A stretch of 61,409 bases of DNA, from contig JANSWP010000037.1 of the NCBI GenBank assembly GCA_024743405.1, positions 1 through 61,409 on the forward strand, read 5' to 3'. The first letter of the stretch is position 1. Each line of letters begins with the position of its first letter. A model generated the notes under the pieces. The model did not search any database, was not told the DNA's origin, and saw nothing but the letters and a program-made list of their open reading frames with translations. Position numbers and translations under genes: made by a program. The stretch comes from Bacteroidota bacterium (GTDB taxonomy: Bacteria; Bacteroidota; Bacteroidia; Chitinophagales; Saprospiraceae). Below are positions 43,978-52,930 of the stretch, in pieces.

Positions 43978-45099
43978 TTATATCCCTTTCATACGAGCCA
44001 ATTTATCCAAATGATAATTGGAGTCTCCCAACATTCGTTGTACCACTCTTGCTCGTTTGATGAAAAATCCAATTTCCTCCTCATCTGTCATACCGATTCC
44101 GCCGAACACTTGGATACCTTCATTACTCACTAATTGGTAGGTTTGTCCCAATTTGGCTTTCGCCAAACTTGCGAGTCTCGGCAAATCATCACTATTGTCA
44201 TCAATAGCTTTCAATGCTTTGATAACGATAGATTTACACAATTCAATTTCACAAAATAGATGTGCAGCCCGATGTTGTAAGGCTTGAAAAGAGCCAATTT
44301 TAACGCCGAATTGTTCTCTTTCTTTAAGGTAAGCAACTGTGCGGTCAAATGTTTCCTGAATACCACCTAACATTTCCGCTGCCAAACCAATACGTCCAAT
44401 ATCTAATGTTCTTTCTAAAAGAGCAGCTCCGCTTTCGTATTCCGCCAACGTTGCATTTTCGGAAACGAATACATTATCAAATTGGATGTTAGCATAATTT
44501 CGACTGTCCATCGAGATAACTCTTTCTGTTGTGATGCCTTCTGTATTTGTATCCACTAAAAATAATTCTACGCCATCATCTGTATTCGCTGCCACAATTA
44601 ATTTATCTGCGACATGCCCATCCATCACGGCCACTTTTTTACCATTCAATGAATAGCCGCCTTTTTTACCGGTGGCAGTTGTCGAAATATTAGTTGGATG
44701 ATGATGTCTACCTTCTTCCAATGCGAATGCTACAATTAAATCACCCGCTGCAATGTAAGGTAAGACCGCTTCTTTTTGCAACAAATTTCCTCCTAAATTA
44801 ATCGCAGTCGCACTCAATAAAACCGTGGATACTAAAGGAGAAGCAGTTAAGGTCCGACCTGTTTCTTCCAAAACCTGCCCAAGCCCTGTATATCCGAAAT
44901 CCAAGCCACCATAAGCAACAGGAATATTCAAGGCTACCCAGCCCATATTCGCCATTTCTGTCCAAAGAGCCTTGTCATACCCTGTGGAATCCTTCGTATC
45001 CCGAAGATGTCGAAGCTGTGCAATGGGGCTTCTTTCTTTTAAAAATTCTTTTACAGAGGATTTGAGCATTTGCTGCTCTTCGTTTATAATTAATGCCAT
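43978..45099 (-). CDS. Acyl-CoA dehydrogenase (smaller subunit type)
   Basis: 373 aa. The usual domains are present: N-terminal helical part (ALIINEEQQMLKSSVKEFLKERSP), FAD-binding middle, and C-terminal ARVVQRMLGDSNYHL. The proline- and glycine-rich GIGMTDEEEIGFFIKRA is kept, but the catalytic Glu region is replaced (IGMTDEEE rather than the standard Glu), so it may be a catalytically poor partner. Together with the next gene it resembles the heterotetrameric pairs that oxidise bulky acyl-CoAs. Confidence 0.85.
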   Translation of the reverse strand: MALIINEEQQMLKSSVKEFLKERSPIAQLRHLRDTKDSTGYDKALWTEMANMGWVALNIPVAYGGLDFGYTGLGQVLEETGRTLTASPLVSTVLLSATAINLGGNLLQKEAVLPYIAAGDLIVAFALEEGRHHHPTNISTTATGKKGGYSLNGKKVAVMDGHVADKLIVAANTDDGVELFLVDTNTEGITTERVISMDSRNYANIQFDNVFVSENATLAEYESGAALLERTLDIGRIGLAAEMLGGIQETFDRTVAYLKEREQFGVKIGSFQALQHRAAHLFCEIELCKSIVIKALKAIDDNSDDLPRLASLAKAKLGQTYQLVSNEGIQVFGGIGMTDEEEIGFFIKRARVVQRMLGDSNYHLDKLARMKGI

Positions 45100-45113
45100 T
45101 TTATTTTGTTTGT

Positions 45114-45194
45114 AGCCGCCAAATTCATTTGGCTGGCTTAATGTAAAACATTGATTAAGAACTATTTAGAATCAGCCCAATAAATTGGGCGATT
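45114..45194. repeat. Intercistronic double hairpin between the two acyl-CoA dehydrogenase genes
   Basis: Two small stems: AGCC.CCAAAT / ATTTGG..GGCT (45114-45138) and AATC.GCCCAAT / ATTGGGC GATT (45170-45194). The second runs into the stop TAA of the upstream gene (45193-45195). Same stop-abutting placement as the heptamer elements, but a different sequence type. Confidence 0.6.
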
Positions 45195-46386
45195 ACCTAG
45201 ACGGCAGCCCAAGAATCCTTTTCGAAATAATATTCAACATCACTTCCGAAGTCCCTCCTTCAATCGTATTTGCTTTTGTTCTTAAAAACTCACGAGGTAA
45301 TGCTCCATTTTTAGAGGCTTCACTTTCCCATTCCAATCCGTCAAAACCTTCCATTTCCATTTTCAATTCGTAACGGGTTTTATTTTGTTCCGTAGCAACA
45401 TATTTGAATAAGGAAGAAAGAGCACCTGCATCATTACCTGCTTTTGCTTCGTCGATGGCACGCTCGATGGTCATTTCAAGTAAGGCTTCGTTCATTTCAA
45501 AATTCATAATTTTAGACCGAAGTAGAGTGTCTGATAGGATGCCATTGGTCAAACCAACCTTTTCTCCAGCGATTTGAGTTAATGGTGTTGGTTTATGTGC
45601 ATCTCCAATTCCACCAATCATTTGTCGTTCGTGAGTTAGCAGATATTTAGCAATCGTCCAACCTTCGCCTTCCGTTCCTACCAAATTCTCTTTGGGCACT
45701 TTTACATTATCAAAAAAAGTTTCTGTAAATACCGACACGCCACTTATCAATTTAATTGGTCTGGTAGAGACCCCTTCTGTTGCCATATCAATCAATAAGA
45801 AGCTGATACCGTGATGTTTAGGGCGGTCAGGATGTGTGCGAACTAATGCGAAAATCCAATCCCCTTTATCTCCAAAGGAAGTCCAGATTTTTTGTCCGTT
45901 GACCAAATAATGGTCGCCCTTATCTTCTGCTTTAGTCTGTAGCCCTGCCAAATCACTTCCTGCTCCTGGCTCACTGTACCCCTGCACCCACCGAATCTTT
46001 CCACTCGTAATTTCATTGAGGTATTTCATTTTTTGTTCTTCAGAACCAAATTTCAATAATGCTGGTCCTAGCATAGAAACACCAAAACTTTGTAAAGGAG
46101 CGCGTGCTCCTATTTTGGACATTTCTTCAGCGATAATTGTGTTCTCTTTTAAAGTCAATCCGCCACCACCATATTTTTTCTCCCAATGAGGTACGACCCA
46201 CCCTTTTTCGTAACATCGGTTAAACCAAAGTTTTAGGTCATCCGTTACATCTTCTTGGTTTCGACCACCCCAGAAAAAGTCTTTATAACTTGAAATGGGC
46301 TGCCGCAAACTCGCTGGATAATTTTCTTCCAGCCATGTGGTGACTTCTCCTCGAAAGGTTTTTACATCTGTTTTTGTTGCTATCAT
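45193..46386 (-). CDS. Acyl-CoA dehydrogenase (larger subunit type)
   Basis: 397 aa. The FAD motif WVQGYSEPGAGSDLAGLQTKAEDKGDHYLVNGQKIWTS is canonical, followed by GLEWESEASKNGALPREFLRTKANTIEGGTSEVMLNIISKRILGLP, the C-terminal helix with the TIEGGTSE signature. The N-terminus has WLEENYPASLRQP. Together with the gene at 43978 it forms a neighbouring pair as in FadE-type alpha2beta2 enzymes for steroid, terpenoid or branched substrates. Direction and spacing support one operon. Confidence 0.9.
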   Translation of the reverse strand: MIATKTDVKTFRGEVTTWLEENYPASLRQPISSYKDFFWGGRNQEDVTDDLKLWFNRCYEKGWVVPHWEKKYGGGGLTLKENTIIAEEMSKIGARAPLQSFGVSMLGPALLKFGSEEQKMKYLNEITSGKIRWVQGYSEPGAGSDLAGLQTKAEDKGDHYLVNGQKIWTSFGDKGDWIFALVRTHPDRPKHHGISFLLIDMATEGVSTRPIKLISGVSVFTETFFDNVKVPKENLVGTEGEGWTIAKYLLTHERQMIGGIGDAHKPTPLTQIAGEKVGLTNGILSDTLLRSKIMNFEMNEALLEMTIERAIDEAKAGNDAGALSSLFKYVATEQNKTRYELKMEMEGFDGLEWESEASKNGALPREFLRTKANTIEGGTSEVMLNIISKRILGLPSR

Positions 46387-46399
46387 TTTTTATTTTTTT

Positions 46400-46473
46400 G
46401 AGGAGTCAGGGGCGAGGCGTCAGGAGTCAAAGATTGCAAGTCTTCTGACTCCTGACGCCTGATAACTGACTCC
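46400..46473. repeat. Intercistronic heptamer hairpin, AGGAGTC family, copy 2
   Basis: The left arm reads AGGAGTC AGGGGCG AGGCGTC AGGAGTC (four 7-bp units). The right arm is the inverse, GACTCCTGACGCCTG..GACTCC. It abuts the stop TAA of the MaoC gene (46474-46476); 13 bp remain to the next start at 46386. Confidence 0.9.
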
Positions 46474-46950
46474 TTATTTTACATAAGCTATCCCAATCCA
46501 TTCCGCCACACAAGCAGGCTTTTCTTGCCCTTCCAATTCCATTACTAATTTCAATTTATATTTTGCGCCACCTTCTTTGGGTTCATACTCCATCAACGAA
46601 ATTCGACCACGGATTTTAGCTCCGACAGGTGTGGCATTCGTAAATCGAACTTTGTCCAGTCCGTAATTGACTCCCATGCCCACATCCTTAAAAGCAATGC
46701 ACTCATATGAAAAATGAGAGGCTAATGAAAGCACAAAAAAACCATGTGCAATCGTGGTTTTGTACGGTGAATATTTAGCTGACTTTTCGACATCAATATG
46801 AATCCATTGTTCGTCTTTGGTCAGCTTTGCAAAAGAATTGACTGATTCTTGGTCTATCGTCAACCAATCACTTAGACCGATTTCTTTGCCGACATAATCT
46901 TGCATATCGGTGAGGTGGTCGAAGGTTGTTTTGTATGGTGTATCTGTCAT
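46474..46950 (-). CDS. MaoC-family enoyl-CoA hydratase
   Basis: 158 aa hot-dog protein. FAKLTKDEQWIHIDVEKSAKYSPYKTTIAHGFFVLSL has the hydratase-2 signature (D..H......TIAHG), with the catalytic Asp-His pair in the conserved positions. It hydrates an enoyl-CoA to the R-3-hydroxyacyl-CoA, unlike the crotonase genes. Together with the SDR it gives a R-specific branch of beta-oxidation. Confidence 0.88.
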   Translation of the reverse strand: MTDTPYKTTFDHLTDMQDYVGKEIGLSDWLTIDQESVNSFAKLTKDEQWIHIDVEKSAKYSPYKTTIAHGFFVLSLASHFSYECIAFKDVGMGVNYGLDKVRFTNATPVGAKIRGRISLMEYEPKEGGAKYKLKLVMELEGQEKPACVAEWIGIAYVK

Positions 46951-46958
46951 GTTTTAAT

Positions 46959-47049
46959 CGGTGGACGGTGAACGGTCGCTTTGCTCGACGGTGGACGGAA
47001 CAGCGTTCTCTGTTTACCGTCTACCGTCGAGCGAAGCGACCCTCTACCG
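46959..47049. repeat. Intercistronic heptamer hairpin, ACGGTAG family, copy 3
   Basis: The left arm starts CGGTGGACGGTGAACGG and continues TCGCTTTGCTCGACGG. The right arm is the inverse CCGTCGAGCGAAGCGACC and ends at CTACCGT, right at the TAA of the SDR gene (47050-47052). 8 bp remain to the MaoC start. Confidence 0.9.
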
Positions 47050-47790
47050 TTATATAGGATAAACGCCTCCATTCGCATGAAGGGTAATTCCATTGATAAA
47101 TTCTGCTTCTTTTGATGCTAAAAACAAATAGGCATAGCCCATATCTTCGGGCAAACCGATGCGGCGAATGGGTATTTGTTTAATCGCACCTTCGATTATT
47201 TCCTTTGGAATGGAATCAGTCATCGCTGTTTTAATAAAGCCAGGGGCGACACAATTGACTGTAATTCTATGTTTCCCAACTTCTCGACAAAGCGAGCGGG
47301 TAAATCCTTGAATGGCAGCTTTTGATGCACTATAATTGGTTTGACCATAAGCTCCATTCATGGCATTTATGGAAGATGCAGAAACGATTCGACCATATTG
47401 TGCTTCAATCATATGCGGTAAAACAGCTTTAGCCGTGACATACAAACTTTTGACATTTACATTCATGACCGAATCCCATTGGTCTTCCGTCATTTTCATA
47501 AATGATTTGTCTCGAATAATGCCTGCATTGTTAATCAAAACATCTATTCGTCCATGCTTTTCCATGATTTCGGCAACAGCCGATTCAGTAGATTCTTTAG
47601 AAGTGACATCTACTTTTTGATAGAAAATATTGCCGCCATTAGCGGTGATTTCATCAACAACTGGTTGACCATCGACAATATCCCACATGGCAACGGTCGC
47701 ACCTGCCTCAATGAAAACTTTGCAGATACCAACTCCGATGCCTTGAGCACCACCGGTAACTATGGCTACTTGTCCGTCTAATCTAAACAT
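47050..47790 (-). CDS. Short-chain dehydrogenase (FabG-like)
   Basis: 246 aa. VAIVTGGAQGIGVGICKVF (TGxxxGIG), NNAG at LINNAGIIRDKSF, the catalytic Ser-Tyr-Lys in ASSINAMNGAYGQTNYSASKAA, and the C-terminal FLASKEAEFINGITLHANGG. It is a classical SDR that interconverts 3-hydroxyacyl and 3-ketoacyl groups; NAD versus NADP preference cannot be told. Confidence 0.9.
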   Translation of the reverse strand: MFRLDGQVAIVTGGAQGIGVGICKVFIEAGATVAMWDIVDGQPVVDEITANGGNIFYQKVDVTSKESTESAVAEIMEKHGRIDVLINNAGIIRDKSFMKMTEDQWDSVMNVNVKSLYVTAKAVLPHMIEAQYGRIVSASSINAMNGAYGQTNYSASKAAIQGFTRSLCREVGKHRITVNCVAPGFIKTAMTDSIPKEIIEGAIKQIPIRRIGLPEDMGYAYLFLASKEAEFINGITLHANGGVYPI

Positions 47791-47802
47791 TTCTTTATTT
47801 TT

Positions 47803-47880
47803 TGAGGAGTCAGGTGCGAGGTGTCAGGAGTCAATTGAAAGTGTTCCGTCTGACTCCTGATTCCTCACACCTGACCCCTA
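47803..47880. repeat. Intercistronic heptamer hairpin, AGGAGTC family, copy 3
   Basis: Left arm TGAGGAGTCAGGTGCGAGG, right arm CCTCACACCTGACCCCTA, the latter containing the TAG stop of the crotonase gene at 47878-47880. The left edge is 12 bp from the SDR start at 47790. Confidence 0.9.
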
Positions 47881-48651
47881 TTTCTTAGTAAGTCTCTCAA
47901 CAAAACCTTTCATTCTTGCTCGAACTTCAGGTTTCCACCAAATCTCTAAGCTCTCTTTGAGTTCTTTTTCACCATTAAGTCCTAATTGATTTAGCCAAGA
48001 CTTGCGAGCTTTGAATTTGATGCTTTGGAGAATTTGAGGCTCGGCTTTTAAATATTGTTGCATTTGTTTTTCTGCTTGTTCGAGGACTTTTTCCATTGAA
48101 CAAACTTCATCTACAAAGCCGACTGTATGAGCGTCAGTCGCATTCATTAATTTCCCTTTTAATAAATATCGAGCCGCTAATCCTCGACCTAACCAAAAAG
48201 CATAACCACTAATAACATCTTCAGATAAGCCAATATTGACCAAAATCTCATGTAGTCCAAGCGTGTATTTATCCCCTTCTACCATAACTCGATAATCACA
48301 AGGGATAGCCAATACTGTCCCTGCCGCAGGCGCATGACCTGTAATAGCTGCAATCAGTGGTTTTTGAAATTTGGCTAATTCGATATACAATTCACCAAAC
48401 TCAATGAACATTGCTCTGATAGTTTCTTTATCATAGCTATACAATTCAATTACGTCCAAACCTGCGGTAAAAAAATGAGGCTGTCCTGTTAGAATAACTC
48501 CCCGTACAGAATCATCTTTTTTAAACGATTGAAATGCTTTGTTTAAATCACGAACCATTTCGAGATTTACCGCATTTACCTTACCTCGATTCAGTTGAAC
48601 AATTACGTAATCTTCTTTTAGAGTAATATTAAGTGTATTCATCACCGACAT
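47878..48651 (-). CDS. Enoyl-CoA hydratase/isomerase-family protein
   Basis: 257 aa crotonase fold. VIVQLNRGKVNAVNLEMVRDLNKAF, GVILTGQPHFFTAGLDVIEL (first oxyanion loop, with F-T-A-G-L-D) and ITGHAPAAGTVLAIPCDYRVM (second loop). The two catalytic Glu of true hydratase are replaced (ILVNIGLSE), so it may be an isomerase or other crotonase. A start at codon 4 (48642) is possible. The gene follows the thiolase stop directly. Confidence 0.85.
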   Translation of the reverse strand: MSVMNTLNITLKEDYVIVQLNRGKVNAVNLEMVRDLNKAFQSFKKDDSVRGVILTGQPHFFTAGLDVIELYSYDKETIRAMFIEFGELYIELAKFQKPLIAAITGHAPAAGTVLAIPCDYRVMVEGDKYTLGLHEILVNIGLSEDVISGYAFWLGRGLAARYLLKGKLMNATDAHTVGFVDEVCSMEKVLEQAEKQMQQYLKAEPQILQSIKFKARKSWLNQLGLNGEKELKESLEIWWKPEVRARMKGFVERLTKK

Positions 48652-49833
48652 TTAATAAACTTCAAATAAACCTGCAGCTCCCATTCCTCCACCGACACAC
48701 ATCGTACAAACCACGTACTTTGCTCCTCTTCTTTTCCCTTCAATCAACGCATGACCAACCATTCTTGAACCAGTCATTCCATAAGGATGACCAATGGAAA
48801 TTGCTCCTCCGTTTACATTCAGTAATTCGTTCGGAATACCCAATTTTTCTCGACAGTAAATGACTTGGACAGCAAAAGCTTCATTCAATTCCCATAGTCC
48901 AATATCTTCCATTTTTAAACCATGGGCTTTCAGCAATTTTGGGACAGCGAAGATGGGACCAATACCCATTTCATCAGGTTCGCAACCAGCCACTGCGATG
49001 CCCCGATAAGCACCTAATGGTTCTAATCCTCTTTGTTCTGCCAATTTGGAATCCATCAAAACGCAGGCAGATGCGCCATCGGAAAGTTGGCTGGCATTAC
49101 CTGCGGTAATCGTTCCGCCTTCATTGACCAATCTTAAACCATTCAACCCTTCCAAAGTCGTTGATGGACGATTGCCTTCATCTTTGGAAAGTGTAGTCTC
49201 CTCAAATGTGATTTCTTTGGTTTCCTTATTCATCACTCCTTTAGTGACGTTAACAGGAATAATCTCATCATCAAATTTGCCTGTTTCCTGTGCCGCTGCG
49301 GTACGCATTTGGCTTTGGTAGCCATATTCATCTTGTTGCTCTCTCGAAATACCATATCGTTTAGCAACTATTTCCGCAGTTTGAAGCATCGGCATGTAGG
49401 TCGCGGGATATTTAACAACTAATGCTTTGTCCACCATTCGGTAGGTGTTCATTTTATCATTTTGGACTAAACTGATACTGTCCAAACCGCCTCCAATGAC
49501 GACCTGCATTCCGTCATGCATGATTTGCTTGGCAGCGGTTGCAATCGCCATCATTCCCGAAGAACATTGACGGTCAACAGTCATACCACCTACAGTTACA
49601 GGAAGTCCACCTGCCAAAGCGGACAATCTTCCAATATTCGGAGAAGATGAACCTTGCGTCAGCGCACAACCCATAACTACATCATCCACTTCGGAAGGAT
49701 CAATCTTTGCTCTTTTGACCGCCTCACTAATCGCAAAACCTGCTAAGCTTGGTGAGTTTGTATTATTAAATGCGCCTTTATAGGCTTTTCCAATACCCGT
49801 TCGGGCTGTGGATACAATTACTGCTTCTTTCAT
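48652..49833 (-). CDS. Acetyl-CoA C-acyltransferase (thiolase)
   Basis: 393 aa. Nucleophile Cys in [19 protein letters not shown], the His region of [29 protein letters not shown] (His) and the final [15 protein letters not shown] (second Cys). Standard thiolase I/II length. It cleaves 3-ketoacyl-CoA to acetyl-CoA, closing the beta-oxidation cycle encoded around it. It begins 2 bp after the next crotonase gene's end. Confidence 0.93.
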   Translation of the reverse strand: MKEAVIVSTARTGIGKAYKGAFNNTNSPSLAGFAISEAVKRAKIDPSEVDDVVMGCALTQGSSSPNIGRLSALAGGLPVTVGGMTVDRQCSSGMMAIATAAKQIMHDGMQVVIGGGLDSISLVQNDKMNTYRMVDKALVVKYPATYMPMLQTAEIVAKRYGISREQQDEYGYQSQMRTAAAQETGKFDDEIIPVNVTKGVMNKETKEITFEETTLSKDEGNRPSTTLEGLNGLRLVNEGGTITAGNASQLSDGASACVLMDSKLAEQRGLEPLGAYRGIAVAGCEPDEMGIGPIFAVPKLLKAHGLKMEDIGLWELNEAFAVQVIYCREKLGIPNELLNVNGGAISIGHPYGMTGSRMVGHALIEGKRRGAKYVVCTMCVGGGMGAAGLFEVY

Positions 49834-49835
49834 TT

Positions 49836-50648
49836 TTATTTTGTGTTATTTGATTCTCTGTAATCTTCAAATTTGGCAGCTCTTTTTTGCATGACTGCCA
49901 TGACTGCTTCAATTTGATTTTTCTTGCCAATCACTTCCGTTTGCTCTACCGATTCCATCATTAAGCCATCTGCTGCACTTAAATAAGGAGCTTCGTTCAA
50001 CATTTTTTTTGCCTTGACAATGGCAGCAGGGTTTTTGGAAGCTATTTCTTCTGCCAGTTGCATGGCATCTTCAAATGGCGTTTGGGAGAGATGGGTGGCA
50101 AACCCATATTTGACCGCATCTTCCCCTGAAAAAATTCGATGGGTGTACATCAATTCCCGAATAATATCTTCCCTTACCGTATGTCGCCAAAGTTGTGAAC
50201 CCGCCATGTCAGGAATCAAACCCCATTTCAATTCCATAATGCTCAATTTCGTATCAGGAGTGATGAATTTGATGTCGGCTCCAGACATAATATTCAATCC
50301 TCCACCAATTGCTGCTCCATGTACCGCTGCAATAACAGGAACAGGCAATTCTCGCCAAATCCAAGCGACTTTTTGGAAGATGTTAGCAATGCCATGCGTG
50401 CGATTCGTCAATGGCTCTTGAAAAATTTCCCCTTTATTATTGGGGTTGAAATTAGCGACGTCCATACCTGCACAGAAAGCTTTACCCTCACCAGACAAAA
50501 CCACGCATCTTACAGATAGATTTTTTCCAACTGTCTCACCTGCCTCTATGATTGCCTTAAACATCTCCTCATCCAAAGCATTCATTTTATCAGGTCGGTT
50601 GAGCCGAACATCGGCAATGTGATTTTTGATATTTATGGTTACTCTCAT
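49836..50648 (-). CDS. Enoyl-CoA hydratase (crotonase)
   Basis: 270 aa from ATG 50648; the frame extends upstream into a repeat and that start is rejected. [50 protein letters not shown] (oxyanion loop) and [20 protein letters not shown] are canonical. [14 protein letters not shown] replaces the first catalytic Glu with an unusual neighbourhood. It fits the hydratase role in the thiolase-coupled cycle. Confidence 0.9.
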   Translation of the reverse strand: MRVTINIKNHIADVRLNRPDKMNALDEEMFKAIIEAGETVGKNLSVRCVVLSGEGKAFCAGMDVANFNPNNKGEIFQEPLTNRTHGIANIFQKVAWIWRELPVPVIAAVHGAAIGGGLNIMSGADIKFITPDTKLSIMELKWGLIPDMAGSQLWRHTVREDIIRELMYTHRIFSGEDAVKYGFATHLSQTPFEDAMQLAEEIASKNPAAIVKAKKMLNEAPYLSAADGLMMESVEQTEVIGKKNQIEAVMAVMQKRAAKFEDYRESNNTK

Positions 50649-50660
50649 GTTATTTTTTTT

Positions 50661-50766
50661 ACGGTGGACGGTGGACGGTGGACGGTCGCTTCGCTTGACG
50701 GTGGACGGCAGCGAGTGTTCCGTCAAGCGAGGAACGAGCGACCGTCAACCGTTTACCGTCAACCGT
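50661..50766. repeat. Intercistronic heptamer hairpin, ACGGTAG family, copy 4
   Basis: The left arm is three ACGGTGG units then ACGGTCG. The right arm is a run of ACCGTCA/ACCGTTT units ending ACCGTTT. Its right edge runs inside the last codons of the gene at 50759 and supplies them (LVNG-stop). 12 bp remain to the crotonase start at 50648. Confidence 0.9.
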
Positions 50767-51736
50767 TTACCAATCCAACCAAACGCTTTTGAATTATTTC
50801 ATTAGCCTCTTTCATAATACGGTCAATTAATTCTTTGCAAGTCGGAATGTCATGAATCAATCCTACCACCATTCCGCAGGACCAAGCACCTGCATCCATT
50901 GTCCCTTGTTGCATGACCTTTGGGTACACTCCAGCTACTTCTTCTAAGATGTCTTCAAATTTGATGTCTTTACCCAAGGTCTCTTCTTTTTCCAAAAGAC
51001 GTTCTACTGCGGGATTATTCAATACTCTTTCAGTGTTTCTCAAAGGACGCATAATCAAACGAGTATCCAATTCCGTGGCATCTAAAATGGCTTGTTTTAC
51101 ATTTTCATGGATCGGCGCTTCTTTGGTTGCCATAAAACGCGTTCCCATATTCATTCCCTCTGCTCCCATAGCAAGGGAAGCTACCAAAGAACGACCATCT
51201 GCCATTCCACCTGAAGCCAGAAAAGGAATCTCTAATTCATCAGCTGCACGAGGCAATAAAATCATGTTGGGAATGTCATCTTCTCCGGGGTGACCACCAC
51301 ATTCAAAACCATCTACGGAAACGGCGTCGCAACCAATGGATTGTGCTTTCAAAGCATGTCTGACAGAAGTACATTTATGTATCACTTTAATACCGGCATC
51401 CTTCAAATAAGGCAGGACAGATTGAGGATTACGCCCAGCCGTTTCTACCACTTTTACGCCTCCTTCAATGATTGCTTTAACATAAGCCGGATAATCAGGC
51501 GGATTAAGGGTTGGTAAAAAAGTAAGGTTAACTGCAAAGGGCTTATCCGTCATATCCTTACATCTTGCAATTTCGTTGGCTAAGTCCGATGCTGTTTTTT
51601 GAGTTAAACCTGTGATGGTTCCTAATCCACCGGCATTAGAGACAGCTGCTGCCAATTCTGCTAAACCCACATAATGCATTCCACCTTGCATGATAGGATA
51701 CTCAATACCAAAAAGTTCTGTAATTTTTGTTTTCAT
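50759..51736 (-). CDS. Nitronate monooxygenase (NMO) family protein
   Basis: 325 aa. IMQGGMHYVGLAELAAAVSNAGGLGTITGL starts the class II NMO pattern; GCDAVSVDGFECGGHPGEDDIPNMILLP has the signature GFECGGHPGE, and LASGGMADGRSLVASLAMGAEGMNMGTRF binds FMN phosphate. In such operons it is often an enoyl-reductase-like flavoprotein, not a nitro-compound enzyme. The last codons lie in the heptamer repeat. It is a diverged paralog of the gene at 11451. Confidence 0.88.
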   Translation of the reverse strand: MKTKITELFGIEYPIMQGGMHYVGLAELAAAVSNAGGLGTITGLTQKTASDLANEIARCKDMTDKPFAVNLTFLPTLNPPDYPAYVKAIIEGGVKVVETAGRNPQSVLPYLKDAGIKVIHKCTSVRHALKAQSIGCDAVSVDGFECGGHPGEDDIPNMILLPRAADELEIPFLASGGMADGRSLVASLAMGAEGMNMGTRFMATKEAPIHENVKQAILDATELDTRLIMRPLRNTERVLNNPAVERLLEKEETLGKDIKFEDILEEVAGVYPKVMQQGTMDAGAWSCGMVVGLIHDIPTCKELIDRIMKEANEIIQKRLVGLVNG

Positions 51737-51747
51737 ATTTTTCTATT

Positions 51748-51807
51748 TGAGAGGTCAGACCTCTATGCTGTCAGATTATGCCTCATTTGACTTCTGACCT
51801 CTGACTT
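51748..51807. repeat. Intercistronic heptamer hairpin, GAGGTCA family, copy 1
   Basis: The left arm is GAGAGGTCAGACCTC and the right arm CTTCTGACCTCTGAC, inverted copies of the unit AGAGGTC. The right edge meets the TAA of the gene at 51808; 11 bp remain to the NMO start at 51736. Confidence 0.8.
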
Positions 51808-52443
51808 TTAAAAAATCTCAACCGGTCCATGGAATCCGTACCCGCTTTTAAAAAAACAAACTCTGGCAGGGCAAGGTATTTCAAGAATTAAACCTTCCTC
51901 TAATGTAATTTTCCGAATAGACCAATCTTCGGGTAATATTCTCTTTTTAACAGGTTGATTGCCCAAAATTACATTTAATTCAGTTGCATTCGGCACATAA
52001 TCTTTTCCATCCTCCATCGTCAATATTTCAATAGTGCGACCAGCTTTAAACATTACTTTGTGATATTTGTAAACTGGCAGCAGTATGAAATTTCGATAGC
52101 CTTGTTTCATGTATTTCTGCTCTAATGCACCTGGACGAGCCACTTTTGAAAAAAATCGATCCCCGACCTTCATTATCTCTACTGGACTGTCTTCTGTTGC
52201 ATCTGGTGAGCGGCGAAAATATGCCGCATCATGAGCCGAACGCCCTATGCCAACCCTTGAAAATTCATTAGGCAATTGTAAAGATTGAAACTCCTTATGA
52301 GAGATAGGCTGTTGACAAAGCCAGACTTCTCCTGTTTGGTCATTTCGGATTTCACAATAATGTTCTAAACCACCTGCTGTCCAGTTGTTCGTCCATTCTG
52401 TGTTTCCCATTTTTGTTAAAGCGGATTTATTAATAGAAACCAT
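51808..52443 (-). CDS. Conserved hypothetical protein, first gene of the beta-oxidation operon
   Basis: 211 aa from 52443; an alternative start 11 codons in (MGNTEW, 52410) is possible. Beta-rich with LEHYCEIRNDQTGEVWLCQQPISH and VGDRFFSKVARPGALEQKYMKQGYRNFILLPVYKYHKVMFKAGRTIEIL, then a basic C-terminus ending FHGPVEIF. It has no signal peptide, membrane span or recognisable catalytic motif. It is translated first from the TAGG-N8-CCTA promoter. Confidence 0.7.
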   Translation of the reverse strand: MVSINKSALTKMGNTEWTNNWTAGGLEHYCEIRNDQTGEVWLCQQPISHKEFQSLQLPNEFSRVGIGRSAHDAAYFRRSPDATEDSPVEIMKVGDRFFSKVARPGALEQKYMKQGYRNFILLPVYKYHKVMFKAGRTIEILTMEDGKDYVPNATELNVILGNQPVKKRILPEDWSIRKITLEEGLILEIPCPARVCFFKSGYGFHGPVEIF

Positions 52444-52476
52444 TTGTCTAAATTTATCAAAAACCTAATTTAGAAA

Positions 52477-52484
52477 CAAAAATA
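52477..52484 (-). promoter_or_regulatory. Promoter -7 box of the beta-oxidation operon
   Basis: Minus-strand TATTTTTG fits TAnnTTTG and is 34 bp upstream of the first gene (start 52443). It touches the operator dyad at 52483. Confidence 0.6.
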
Positions 52485-52498
52485 GGAATTAAAACCTA
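52483..52498. promoter_or_regulatory. Operator dyad of the beta-oxidation operon
   Basis: TAGGAATTAAAACCTA, two positions different from the core of the palindrome at 12471-12486 (TAGGTTTTAAAACCTA). Another half-site AAAACCTAATT lies at about 52461-52470. Both operons transcribe on the minus strand away from their operator. Confidence 0.7.
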
Positions 52499-52930
52499 AT
52501 TTTAAATTTTAACTAGATTTTTTTGATTAATTGACTCGCACTACTTAAGAAAAGAATAGAGTATAAAGTCAGGAGTTTGGACATTGGGGAGGATAGAGTT
52601 GAAATGAAAAAGCAGTTAGCAATATGGTTATCAACGAATTATACAAGTTGAAAGCAGAATCATTATTGATACATGAATCTATTACCATAAAATACTAATC
52701 ATATAACCTTTTTTAGTTTCTGTTATTGAATTAATTTTATTCTAAACTCTGGAATTATTAATTGGATAAACTCCTAAATTGAAATGAATTCAGAATTCAA
52801 GTCCTTTCAATTTTTTTGCATAAAAACACCCTTTTCTTTGGAGTACTGTCAGTAATTTTTTGGATTCGAAAATTGGCTTCTATTCACAGGCTTACCTTGC
52901 ACCTCAAAAACACAAACCAAATAAATCCAC
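52499..52930. other. Gene-free stretch before the phage-like cluster
   Basis: 432 bp of AT-rich sequence with short stop-rich frames. I see no gene, no long repeat and no convincing promoter box for the plus-strand cluster, although its upstream control must lie somewhere here. Confidence 0.5.

Noticed and set aside
50649-50726. N-terminal extension of the crotonase gene to 50726
   Set aside because: It again runs through the repeat element; MRVTINIK at 50648 is the conserved start.
43866-50766. Heptamer repeats as a CRISPR array
   Set aside because: Units are only 7 bp with no unique spacers, and they form inverted arms; no cas genes are present.
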